Shown here: positions 1 through 10,280 of the stretch, piece by piece
Position numbering within the stretch: position 1 is the stretch's first letter
Layout of the letters: each line of letters begins with the position of its first letter
Assembly (NCBI GenBank): GCA_014706295.1
Contig: JACSVZ010000014.1
Coordinates: 73,070,435 to 73,134,434, forward strand
Direction: 5' to 3'
From: Lycocorax pyrrhopterus obiensis
Taxonomy: Eukaryota > Chordata > Aves > Passeriformes > Paradisaeidae
Length of the DNA: 64,000 bases
Notes under the pieces: generated by a model
What the model saw: only the letters and a program-made list of their open reading frames with translations
Told to the model about the DNA's origin: nothing
Database searches by the model: none
Program-made: the position numbers and the translations under genes

Positions 1-1369
1 AGAGATGGGGAAAATAAGTAAGGAACTAAATGAACCAAGCTGTGGTCTTGGAGGGCTTAATGACAGAGGAATGGCATTGGAAAGCAGACTTTAGGCCCGG
101 TTAACTCCTTAAGTGGACCGGACAAATTAAGAGGGAAAGGCCGACCAAGGGTGGATTCTAAGTTCAGCAGTAATAGGAGAAGAATGTCTCTGGCGCACTG
201 GAAAGAATTTTCTTAGTGAAGTAGGAAATACTCCCTGCAAGAGGTATAAAGCTAGTAATGGAACTTCTATATGGTGGATCCCAGAAAACCAACTCTGTAT
301 TGGACCCAGAGAAAAACAGGAGGGAAAAATTGCAAGTATAATAATGAAACCAAACTTTTCAATGTAATGACACAGGCAAGAATCCTTATTTTGGGATCCC
401 AGAAATATCAAAACTTTGGGAGAATACAAATGAACAGAGAAAGGATTATTGGAAAGCACCAGATGGCTTATTTCGGATATGTGGGAAAGAGCACACCCAA
501 AACTCCCCCCCCCGATGGAAAGGGAGTTGTACTCTGGGGGATCATACAGCCAAGAGTCTTCCTTTTACCAGGATCAGATGGAGATCTATTAGGAGTACCA
601 GTTTATGAGACTTGAAAAGGAATAACAGAGAATTGATTGGGGGATATCAAAAATGGAGAGATGAAGATGGGCCCCTGAACGCATACTGGAAACATATGGG
701 CCAGCCACTGGGCACAAGATGGGAGTTGGGGATATCGAACCCCGATTTATATGCTGAATTGTATTATAAGACTCCAAGCAGTTGTGGAGATAATAACAAA
801 CAAGACTGCCCGAGCACTAGAATTGATATCAAGTCAACAAAGCCAAACCCGAGCTGCAGTGTATCAGAACAGGTTGGCTTTGGACTATTTATTAGCTGAG
901 GAAGGGGGTGTTTGTGGAAAATTTAATACATCAGATTGTTGTTTGAAAATAGATGACAACGGGGATGCCGTCCTAGATATAGCCAAAGATACCAGAAAAA
1001 TAGCCCATGTACTGGTCCAAAAATGGGAATCAATGTTAAAGGCTAGCTGGTGGGATAACATATTGGGAATAGAATGGTGGAAGAAGCTAGGCTTCTTCCT
1101 TTTATGCGCTGCAGCTGGTTTGACATTTCTTCCTTGCTTGATCCCGTTTTATTCGGCTAATCACCAGCGTAGTCCAAGGTATGCAAGTAGTTACTATGCC
1201 TGTAGACCCCAAATTAGCTACATCTGGAACGGCACAAAAGATAATGGTGTTAAGGAAACAAAATAATATGAGAGATCCCTTTGAAGAAGCAAGATTGATT
1301 TGTGAAAAAAATGAGCAAATAATGAAAGTCAGAAAACAAGAGTTATTGTTCAAGCCAAATGATTTGTAA
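1..1369 (+). pseudogene. Endogenous retrovirus env remnant (SU part and TM subunit), broken
   Basis: This is the 3' part of a retroviral envelope gene; its start lies left of the window. The clearest piece is the open frame 751-1266. It carries the TM-subunit layout: a heptad-rich helix, the immunosuppressive-type segment starting near 862, a C-X7-CC cysteine motif at 913-942, a Trp-rich membrane-proximal stretch, and a hydrophobic span at about 1087-1152. The upstream frame 271-615 is SU-like and in the same reading frame, but at least three in-frame stops separate it from TM (613-615, about 634-636 and about 673-675). A hydrophilic tail-like frame at 1181-1369 is shifted by +1 relative to TM, which suggests a frameshift after the membrane span. 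Arrangement and TM motifs point to a class I (gamma-type) Env, possibly related to the ERV3/HERV-R group; that assignment is from memory of the family. It is non-functional as it stands. Confidence 0.85.
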
Positions 1370-1387
1370 AAATAGAATAGGGGCAAT
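1368..1387 (+). other. Purine-rich tract before the 3' LTR (candidate PPT)
   Basis: A purine-dominated run with two T interruptions, ending in GGGG, lies directly after the env tail and 4 bases before the LTR's TGTGA. Its position matches the polypurine tract that primes retroviral plus-strand synthesis. The interruptions may be decay. Confidence 0.6.
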
Positions 1388-1397
1388 TGTGATAAAT

Positions 1398-1523
1398 AGA
1401 TGCTATAATATTGGCTTTCTGCAAATGTTAAAATAAGTGATGTTAAAAGTAGCCTTTTAAACAGTAGTTTTGTCACAAGTAGATGCTATATGTAAAATAG
1501 CTTTATTACAAAACAGATGCTAT
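1398..1523 (+). repeat. Three AGATGCTAT copies in LTR U3
   Basis: AGATGCTAT occurs at 1398-1406, 1481-1489 and 1515-1523. The last two copies are 34 bp apart and are set among related TAGTTTTGT and AAATAG/AAGGTAG words. Direct repeats in U3 are typical of retroviral enhancers; an enhancer role here is inference. Confidence 0.6.
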
Positions 1524-1918
1524 GTAAGGTAGTTTTGTTGTGAAGATGTGGGGTTTTTTAATACTTTTTTCATTCAACCAAAAACTTAGAAATAGCTATG
1601 CTTATGAACTGTTTGCTTAGACTCCTGCTACCGGCATACCAACTATCAGCAACAGATAAGATCATATACGTCACCAAAAGGCTTATCCCCCACAGCGATC
1701 TGCTGGTTCCGGGAACTACCGGCGAGATGAGAAAACTGCATTCCATTTTGAACTGTTCCTGGAAAGGGTTTTGAATATGTATAATTGTTTCTGAATATGT
1801 AATAAGTCGATGTGTATGTAAAGGGGGTCTCCAAGATAGCAGGTGTGCTCTTGGCTGAGTGCCAAAGCACCCAGCGCTGTGAATTTTGCTTTATTATCTT
1901 TGTCCCTTATTGTCCTTT

Positions 1919-1924
1919 ATTAAA
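1919..1924 (+). promoter_or_regulatory. LTR poly(A) signal ATTAAA
   Basis: A variant poly(A) hexamer lies 40 bases before the LTR end, where the R/U5 signal of a gamma-type LTR is expected. Confidence 0.5.
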
Positions 1925-2070
1925 CTTTTCAGTCCTAACAGGAGAGTGAACCTTGTTTTTCACATGACGTATGTTGAGGCATGTATATTGGTCCCTGTCA
2001 AATTCACAGGAAGGAACACGGCAAGACGTTGTTGAATGTAATAAAAAAAGCAAAAGTGGTTTCATATTTA

Positions 2071-2450
2071 TCATAGGAATCAGAGAATCCCAGACTGGTT
2101 TGGGTTGGGAGGGACCATAAATCTTATCCATTCCCACCCCCTGCCATGGGCAGGGACAACTCCTACTGTCCCAGGCTGCTCCCAGCCCCGTCCAGCCTGG
2201 CCTTGGACACTGCCAGGGATCCAGGGGCAGCCACAGCTGCTCTGGGCACCCTGTGCCAGGGCCTGCCCACCCTCACAGGGAACAATTCCTTCCCAATATC
2301 CCATCCATCCCTGCCCTCTGGCACTGGGAAGCCATTCCCTGTGTCCTGTCCCTCCAGCCCTTGGCAATTGTCTCTCTCCATCTTTCCTGCAGCTCCTTCA
2401 GGCCCTGCAAGGCCACAGTGAGGTCACCCCAGAGCTTCTCCTCTCCAGGC
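2071..2450 (-). mobile_element. CR1 LINE 3' part (left portion of interrupted copy)
   Basis: The segment reads as the reverse complement of a CR1 3' region: a tail-like AATCAGAGAATCC start, GGTTTGGGTTGGGAGGGACC, then CCTGCCATGGGCAGGGAC and onward to CTCTCCAGGC. CR1 sequence resumes at 3142 exactly where it breaks off here, so the two parts are one element split by an LTR. The element's 3' end is at the left. Confidence 0.9.
2447..2450. repeat. Left target-site duplication AGGC of solo LTR
   Basis: AGGC directly precedes the LTR's TGTTAT and is repeated directly after its end at 3138-3141. Removing the LTR and one copy restores continuous CR1 sequence. Confidence 0.85.
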
Positions 2451-2488
2451 TGTTATAAACGGGCTCACGATTGAGCTTTTTACGCAAA

Positions 2489-2494
2489 TTTATT
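2489..2494 (-). promoter_or_regulatory. Poly(A) signal of the solo LTR
   Basis: AATAAA on the minus strand, 39 bases from the LTR's 3' end, is the expected place for an LTR poly(A) signal. Confidence 0.6.
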
Positions 2495-2629
2495 AACGAG
2501 AACAAATTTAACTGACAATAAGAGACCTCTTGTGGCGATCTGCCTTACACAAAACAAAGGGTGCAGTACCAAGACCTTGACCTGGGACACATCTGAACAG
2601 AGTCTCTCCTCGCAGCCTCGGATGATACA

Positions 2630-2636
2630 TTTTATA
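2630..2636 (-). promoter_or_regulatory. TATA box of the solo LTR
   Basis: TATAAAA on the minus strand lies about 136 bases upstream of the AATAAA at 2494-2489, which sets the U3/R border of the minus-oriented LTR. Confidence 0.65.
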
Positions 2637-3137
2637 CTCTCAGTACCTGCCTCCTGGCCGCCCCTTTCCCCGCCCAACCAAAGCATCGCGATTGCCTCGC
2701 TGATGTCTAGGATCTTCTTACTGGCCCGTTGTCATCTGGCCATTGTCTAGGGCCTTCTTACTGCTCCAGTGAACATCCAATAACAGTTCTTGATTATTCC
2801 CTTTATGTAAATAATGTCTGAAACCGTCCCCTTATAATTACATCATAGATATGCTGGAAGATTCCCCAATTCTCTGTTTTGTACAACAGTCTTAACAATA
2901 AAGTTATTACTATTGAACGTAATGAGCTGATTAACTATTAACTTGACCTTGACAGATTTAACCATTAAACCTGATAGCAGACAAACAAAGCAACTGGATC
3001 AACAAATAGCTTAGATTAGCCAAATGACCAGCAGTATAATTAGTTTCATAACTATTCAATTATAAAAAAACTTAACGAGCAAATTAACAACTTCTATTTA
3101 AATGCGAAAGCCAGCCTCCTCAAACCTAATCATAACA

Positions 3138-3141
3138 AGGC
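3138..3141. repeat. Right target-site duplication AGGC
   Basis: Matches 2447-2450 and joins directly to CR1 sequence (TGAACAATCCC) that continues from the left part. Confidence 0.85.
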
Positions 3142-3270
3142 TGAACAATCCCAGCTCTCCCAGCCTTTCCTCCCAGCAGAGCTGCTCCATCCCTCTGACC
3201 ATCCTGGTGCCTCCCCTGGCCTGGCTCCAGCAGCTCCAGGTCCTCTCTGTGCTGGGCCCCAGGGCTGGAC
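3142..3270 (-). mobile_element. CR1 LINE (right portion of interrupted copy)
   Basis: This continues the CR1 interrupted at 2450: the AACAATCCCAGCTCTCCCAG, TGCTCCATCCCTCTGACCAT and GTGCTGGGCCCCAGGGCTGG blocks of the CR1 3' region, ending at about 3270 by 5' truncation. Confidence 0.9.
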
Positions 3271-4150
3271 ACATTAAAACATTATGCTGAGAAATTAATC
3301 AGTACAATATTTCCCTGCAATTAAAAGTATTCAAAAGGGAGGGATGGGGAAAATCTCCCTCACTCACCCAGAATGGGACATTTTCTGTTTAATAATGAAG
3401 TGAAATGAGGTCTCGGGCACTGGGCATAAACAGGCCATTTACTGTTTGTGGTGAAGAGGGGGTTTGTCTTCTGTGCGAATTATTACAAAACTATTTTTTT
3501 GTGCTCCATGCATTTCCAAAGACATTTTTGCATTCCGGTTGTTCATTCAAAGGGGTACTGAAAAGCATAAAAGACTCACCATAAAAATGTATGAACTTAC
3601 ACTGTTTGAAATCATCAAACCTTATAGCACAGTTGAAAAATAAAGTGCAAATAACTCACAAAGTCCTTTGCAGCAGTGCCAGGTAAGGAAGAAGCTGTTC
3701 TCAGTCAGCTGTTGGGGCTGCTGGCTCATGACACACAAGGTGTTCTACGTAGCAGTATAAGAGAAGGAAACCTGTGACCAGTTCAGTCTGAAACTGTTAG
3801 AGGAGAGGAGGTTTGTGAGGATACGTTTTGACCAGGTCCCATCAAGTTTGTGGGCTGTCCTCAGCGTTGCTGAAGAAGACTCCCAGTGCCCGTAGCAGTG
3901 CAGGAAACCACAACTTGCTTTTAGGTGCACAGATCTATCTCAAGTAGCCTCAGTGATGCTATTTGCTTTTCAGTATTAATAGAGATTAATGCATTTATTA
4001 AGAATGATCTCTCCTCGATTTGTTTTTCGGAATAAAAATAAAGATTATCACCAGCAAAATCACTTAATAAACCCGACTTGGCAGTATGCAGAAAATATAG
4101 TTAACAATAAAAACAAATTTTAAAAGGGTCTTTTATTTCTGCGGTGAAGT
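3271..4150. other. Intergenic, no feature recognised
   Basis: AT-rich unique-looking sequence without a repeat or coding signal that I can name. Confidence 0.6.
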
Positions 4151-4270
4151 CATGGAATCACAGAATCTTTTAGATTGGAAAAGACCTCCAAGATTCATCA
4201 AGCCCGGCCTGTGATCAACTTCTACTTTGTCAGCCAGACCAGAGCACTGAGAACCAAGTCCAGCCTTTAC
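4151..4270 (-). mobile_element. CR1 3' fragment, diverged
   Basis: It starts with ATGGAATCACAGAATC and TTAGATTGGAAAAGACCTCC, the reverse complement of a CR1 3' end of the subfamily with the AAAGACCT word. It decays rapidly after about 100 bp. Confidence 0.75.
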
Positions 4271-5795
4271 TCAGTAGCTTGCAGCCTTCTACAGTTCAGA
4301 ACACAGGGTATCAGTCTAAATATATTTTATTTTCTTCCTGCTTCCTCTCAATCCGCATGCTGGTTCACTGTTCCTGATCCTCGCCAGCTCCTGATCATTC
4401 CTCAATTCCTAAATCACATGATTTTAGCAATAAGTATTCCAGATTTGTTAGTATCTCCCGCTTTTCTTCTTTCCAATAGGTCACTGTGCTTCCCAAGATA
4501 ACAAAAATTGAACCAGGTCAACAAATTGTCCCTCATCTTTGTTCCTGGGGTGCTCTCTACCCTCAGTTTTTTCCACATATCATCTGTACCTAAAAATTTA
4601 CACTTTTGTCATCCCTAGGATGTTCTCAGAAGTCTCCATGCCCTTGCTAAAGCCGTTCCTACAGCTGTCTAGGTGTTCAGATATGCTCACAGTGACTCCA
4701 GTATATTCTGCCTAAATTTTCAGCAGCAAAATTAGTAAAACTGATATTATGGGCCAAGCTGTTTCTTTTTCCCCCTGGAAAATTTTTCCATTTTTTCAAA
4801 AAGTGACAGAACACTGTCACTTTTGGTGCTTTTGGTGTGTTGTGGTTAACGAAGATTGCCCAGGAGAGAGCAGCTAATCGGGGGCCAGGTCCTCTGTTTG
4901 ACTTGTAAATGCCTCTGGCCTTCTTCCAAACTCCTTACTACAGATTTACAACACTTTTAGAGTGAGAGGGACAGTTGGCCTAGTAAATCTAGTATAGCAT
5001 AAATGCTAGAAAATTACAAAATTGTCACCATTTAAGTGAATTATGCTAACTTCAGGACTTCTGGCTGTGCTGGGAGGAATGTGGAGCTCTATATATATAA
5101 CATCCACCAGTTTAGGGGGTTGTGTGTTAGCTGCTTTTGTTACCGGGGACTTAGCAATAAAAACACAAAATGTTGTTGTACTCCATACAACAGACAAAGT
5201 AAGGCCTTGTGCCCTCCAGCTACGGTCTAGATCACATCAGATTTCTTCCACAAGGCCAAATCAAGTGTGTTTCTTATGTGACATCTTTCTGCTCAGGAAT
5301 GAAATTCTGCCATCAGACTTTTCCCTAGGCTTCAATAGACTTTCAACAGGAACAGCGCGTTCCCATCCGAAGTCAAATTTGATCCTCACAAATTGCACTT
5401 TTCCTCTCTACATTTTGGAGAGAGCATTAATGCTGTCAATAAAAGGGGGAAAAGAAAAAGAACAGTGCCAAGCTTTGCCAGAAAATTTAGCAGATTATAG
5501 TATGCAACAGCTTGGACTGGGTATGTGTTAGAACTGTGAACAGGAATCACTACAAAATGAAAAGCAGTTATTTAGGGAGGTGGGGGAAGCTAGACTAACA
5601 GACTTAACACAAATATTTTGTAAAATGTGTGTTGCACCGAGCTCCACACCCCCACGGCAGGACTGCTGCTCATAGTCAAGCTGGACCTCCTCAGGAGAGT
5701 GTTCCTACACCAACATTTCACAGTGCGCTCAATATTACACACAGGGACAGGACTCATCCGTCCTGGGTGCCCAGGTGGGGAATCTGGTGGAAAGT
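4271..5795. other. Intergenic, no gene recognised
   Basis: This stretch includes a 162-codon open frame at 5043-5531 (+). It has no domain, signal peptide or splice context that I recognise and is probably chance. The rest is AT-rich with no named repeat. Confidence 0.5.
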
Positions 5796-5915
5796 AATCA
5801 CAGAGTGGTTGGGTTGAAAGGGAAGGTGTCCCTGCCCATGCAGCGGGGTGGGAACAAGAGGTCCCTTGGGTTGAAGGTGCCTTCCAATCCAAGCCACTCT
5901 GTGATTCTGTGATGA
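5796..5915 (+). mobile_element. CR1 3' end with inverted left flank
   Basis: The segment GGAAGGTGTCCCTGCCCATG...CCTTCCAATCCAAGCC ends in ATTCTGTGAT, the usual CR1 3' end in + orientation. Its first 27 bases (5796-5822) look like the same CR1 terminus in the opposite orientation, giving an imperfect inverted repeat with 5880-5906. The first 13 bases of the arms match perfectly. Confidence 0.8.
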
Positions 5916-8900
5916 GGCTGTTATGCTCCTCAGAGTGCTGCCTGTAGGGTCTTCTGCTCAGGAAACCTCAGCCGCGGTGCAAATCTGGGCTGATTAAGGA
6001 AAACCGTTTCCAGCAGAAGGCAAAACATGAGAGGAAAGAGAGGCCCAGAAGAAGGAGACTAAAAAAGGCAGGCTGCAGCTGCTCAAATTTCCTTCCTGAG
6101 CCAAGGGTGATGAAGTCCCAGCAGTATGACAAGAACATGGAACCCCAAGATTTAATAGAAATAGCAGCAACCATGATAAAATTTACCTTTTCCTCAGCAA
6201 ACTTGTCTTTGGTAACTGCTGCAGCACAGATGTCCACCACAAGGACGCAAATTAGCCATGGAAATTGTCACCAGAGTCATGACCAACATTATTTGCTGGT
6301 AAAGGCATGGCTGCCCTCTTTTTCCTAACAGGAACATACAATTCTGTCTCATCTCACATAAGCTTTGCAACAAATACGATTTTAAAATAGGCCTTCAACA
6401 CTATCAATTTATAATGTCATTGATGTTTCTTACTTTTCCCTGGTAAATTTTACAATTTGTTCACAAAGTAGTTCTAATCCATGTTTTGTCACCCTTGACA
6501 GCAGATCAGAAACTCTTTTCTGAATTTCCCAGCATTTCCCTTCCCTTCAGCTCAGAGAAGTCCAGGCGATATTCTGCAAAGCAGAGGGACCATTTGGCAA
6601 GGGCAGTAAAAACAAGACTTGGCAACCAACTGCCAGCAACAGAAGGGACCTTTTCAATAAACATTTTCAATAAATTCATAAATAACAAAGCCAAAAAGAG
6701 AGGAAAAAAGTGCAGTCAGATTTGTCATGCCCTGGAGAGTAACAGTTTGATTGTTATTTACAGGATGAGAAGGATGATGCTGGAGCTCTGTTACAGATAC
6801 TCTGAAGTTTGTTGTTTTTGTCTCCCCCTGATCTCACTTACTTTTACATGTTGTCATTACAGACATCCACACACCAACAATCTGATAGCAAGCATGTAGA
6901 GTTCTTTCAGGCAGCAACTGCTACAACATTTTGTTGGTGCTCTCTCATAGTGAGGAATTTTTACATTTTTTTCTAAAAAGTCAGCTTGGTTTGAAAGTCT
7001 GCTGTACTAAACATACCAATTTATATGCTCAGTATGTTAAATAATGTGCCAGATACAGAGTATTGCTCCACGCAGGCATCAAACCTCAGGCTACATTTTA
7101 ATCAGAACCAAATACTGCAACACCAACTGCATGGGAGGAGACAAAAATGGCAATTTTCAAGTTGAAATAGCTCATTCTTCTTATTGATGCCTTGTGCTTT
7201 GGGCTTATAAACTGAGAGTTGTGTCAGTGCAGTCACTAACTTCCCAAGTGAGAGAAAACTTCAAAACTCCACAAGACACCCTTAGGAAAGGGATATAATT
7301 GCCAAATTAAAACACTCCCGCTCTCTCAGCCACAAAGAAAGCAGGATGCTTCAGCTCACCAGTCAAAACACTTCCAAAGGAAAAGTGCTCAAAAAGAAAA
7401 ATCAAAATACGGTAACAATAGCCACTGATATCCATTTCCATCTCCACTCAAAGAAGGCACTTACGGTCTTATTTCCTTATGAAGGAGTTGGAACAATAAT
7501 TTTAATTAGTCTGTCCTTCAACCACAGCAGAATGACGTTTTTCTAGCATTTAAAATAAAACCACAACCCATCTAAAATTACAGCTTATCCAGCAAGAAAT
7601 AATCTGAGACTACTGAACTGCAGTAAAAGAAGTCCACTGCGGGTGGCAAAAGATGGGAGAGGTAATGCAGCTTCTAAAACATGAGACTGTACAACACGGG
7701 GATGATACAGCCTCTCCTTTTGGGGAGGGAAACCATCAAGAGTATTCAGCCATGATCCCATTTCATGTCTTTTCATTTTTATCTCGCTAGTAGCTTCAGT
7801 TGTAGCAACGACTGGCTCAAAGGAGCTGCAATTCATGCCAGAAGGTTAACTCTTCAGAAAAAAAAAGGAAAGAATCCAAATCCTCTGATAACAGGAGAAG
7901 CCAAATGAATGAAAATTTTGGCAGATGTGTGAGGAATAGGTCAAATTCATCCTTAGTGTAACAATAGTCTGCTTTGCCTGCATAACTACAGAAAAGAATA
8001 CGAGTCACTATTTTAAACATAATGAGCAAAATGTGTTCTCCTTTTACTGGGTTGCAGATGACTACTTGAGGGAGAAATACTCCGAAGTCCCAAACTCCAG
8101 ATGTCATGATGATACACATCACTTTCACTAAAGATGAATGCAATCATGTTTAATGTTTGGAACATTTATTCAGTAACGAACGCAGGCGGTGGTGTGCAAG
8201 CCCAAGTAAGCCTCCCCAGATTGTCACACCACGTCTCGGAAAAGCACCAGTCTGGACCCAGGCTGAGGCTTCACAGCAGCTCAGTTCCCCAAGAGGAGCC
8301 AATATTCCGTTTTCCTGCACACACCTCCCAGCGATCCCAGGCACAGAGATACTCCAGAGGCAAACAAAAAACCCAGGCTGTGAATGCAGGGTAATTGCAA
8401 ACACAGCCAGGCATGTTCTTACTGACAGAGAAGCTAGGACCCTGTGATTCAACCAAAAACACTGGTGCTTACAGGAGTTAATTCCAGTACATTGTAATAT
8501 TGCTATAAAGATGGGTTAAAAAAACAAAATAAAAAAATTAATAAGCAGATAAGCCGAAAGCATAGAGCAGCATTTTATCTAATCAGCTGCTAATGGTTTT
8601 GCTGCTCAGACAGGGTTAATCAGACACACAAAATTATTTCCTGGCACTTTTGGAAAGCTTCTTTGGTGATGATTCCAACAATACAAAAGGTTTCAATTTT
8701 GCAGAGTTTATATTGGCCTAAAGCATATTAGGTTTTACTTTATCACACCCTGTGGGACATATTCACTCAAAAGTCTTTTTTAAGACAGCTTAGAGCAAAT
8801 CTAGCAGCCCAGTGTGCCTCTCATCTATGAACACTGAAACAAAGATTAATAAAGAATTAAACAATGAAGTAGAAAGAAAAACTTAGAATAAGTATATTTT

Positions 8901-9867
8901 GTAATAAAATCACAAGTATTTATTTTGTACATGCTTTACAGGGAGTTTTCTGATCAGAATTAGACACCTAGGAGCATTGCTAATTCTATGGAATACTGTG
9001 CTAAAGCAATCAGACTGCCTTGGGAAAAGGTAACTGGAGCAGCGTTCCCCAGGTCCAACATGAAAATCCTGAAGGAAAACAGAGGAAGAGTGTGGCAGGT
9101 GGGGAACTTCTGCCACTGGGAAGGTCCAAGGTTCCCCATGCCCGGTCACAAGCAAGTCCCCACACTGAGTTCTGTGCCCCTGGAATTAAACTGCTTCAGC
9201 TTTGCTCTGTCTGCATTACCTGGAAAAGGCAAGGAGGTGTCAGTGGCACCAGAGACATCCAAGCAAGATGTCCCTCAGTCGTTAAAATGCATCTTTAGAA
9301 TCATCAGTTTTATGTGCAACTCATGGTAGGTTTACATCTCTAAAGTGAAGTATAAAAAACTGGCACTCAAGGTCTCAATTCCCCTCTAGACACCAAGTTT
9401 TTATGTCTCTGTTGCAATAAGCTTATGAGTCCTAGAAATTTCTTTTTTTAAACAAAATTGCTGCCTTTTTACACATGCTTCTATTTAGAGATTAACCCCC
9501 ATGAAATTAAGCAACTATACCGTTGGGAAGAAGGTGAACAATTATCACAATTCCACATTTTCCACACACAGATATAAAGCCATACAGGGAAATAATGAAA
9601 GTATTTTTGCCCTATAGGCAAGTCCCAAATATAGCTTTTCAGAAATATGTTTAAAGAATTTTCCGGTGCATGCAGTCGAGTTGCTTGAGGTTTTAATGAA
9701 CTGCTTAATTGGGCAGTTACCCCTATATATTAATTAGATTAAGACATTTATGGAGTGAATATTATTGCTCCTTGCTTAGTAAGTAATAAAAAATTAGAGA
9801 GCACTGCCCTGGTGTTGGGTATGAAAGGATTCAGATTGGTGATGGCGAACTAAGAAATCCTTTAAAG
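5916..9867. other. Intergenic, no gene recognised
   Basis: About 4 kb of mainly AT-rich sequence with only short open frames (137 codons at most) and no recognisable domain. A homeodomain-like AT-rich stretch with TTAATTGGG and ATTAATTAGATTAA words lies at about 9695-9790; its role is unknown. Confidence 0.5.
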
Positions 9868-10280
9868 AGACAGAGTGGCAGGATATTTGGGGCTGGAAGG
9901 GACCACTGGGGCTCACCCAGTCCATCCCCCTGCCCAGGCAGGGTCCCCTGGAGCAGTGGCACAGGAGCGTGTCCAGCTGGCCTCGGGGTGTCTCCAGAGA
10001 GGGACACTCCAGGCCCTCCCTGGGCAGCTGTTCCAGGGCTCTGCCCCTCCACGGACAGAAGTTCTTCCTCCTGCTGGGCTGCAACTTGTGGTGGTTTATT
10101 TTATGGCCACTGCTCCCATGCTGTCCCTGGCACCCCTGAACAGAGCCTGGCACCATCCTCTGGCAGCCCTCGGAGGTGTTTGTATGGATTGATGGGATCC
10201 CCTCTCAGCCTTCCCTTCTCCAGACTGGCCAGGCCCAGCTCCCGCAGTCTCTGCTCATCACAGAGATGCTCCAGACCCTA
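9868..10280 (-). mobile_element. CR1 3' part, young-looking subfamily (copy 1)
   Basis: A CR1 in minus orientation, from AGAGTGGCAGGATATTTGGG through the GGCAGGGTCCCCTGGAGCAG and CTCCAGAGAGGGACACTCCA blocks to ATGCTCCAGACCC. Bases 9926-10119 are identical to 51022-51215. The open frames that run through it on both strands (up to 120 codons) are read-through of this repeat, not genes. Confidence 0.9.

Larger units (their letters stand above)
1388..1964 (+). mobile_element. 3' LTR of the endogenous retrovirus
   Basis: This 577-bp segment begins TGTGA and ends TCACA, a perfect 5-bp terminal inverted repeat of the TG...CA type. It follows env and a purine-rich tract, which sets its orientation as +. 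The U3 part holds three direct copies of AGATGCTAT (1398-1406, 1481-1489, 1515-1523). An ATTAAA poly(A)-type hexamer sits at 1919-1924, close to the 3' end. The 5' LTR is outside the window, so a target-site duplication cannot be checked. Confidence 0.8.
2451..3137 (-). mobile_element. Solo LTR (687 bp) inserted into a CR1
   Basis: The ends TGTTAT...ATAACA form a 6-bp perfect terminal inverted repeat, flanked by a 4-bp AGGC duplication. On the minus strand the internal order is that of an LTR: a long AT-rich U3, a GC box-like stretch around 2650-2680, TATAAAA at 2630-2636, an R/U5 section, and AATAAA at 2489-2494 shortly before the end. No internal retroviral sequence follows, so it is a solo LTR left by LTR-LTR recombination. 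The 4-bp duplication suits a class I (gamma-type) or similar ERV. It shows no obvious similarity to the LTR at 1388-1964. Confidence 0.9.

Noticed and set aside
5043..5531. 162-codon + open frame
   Set aside because: No recognisable domain; not supported by splice or promoter signals.
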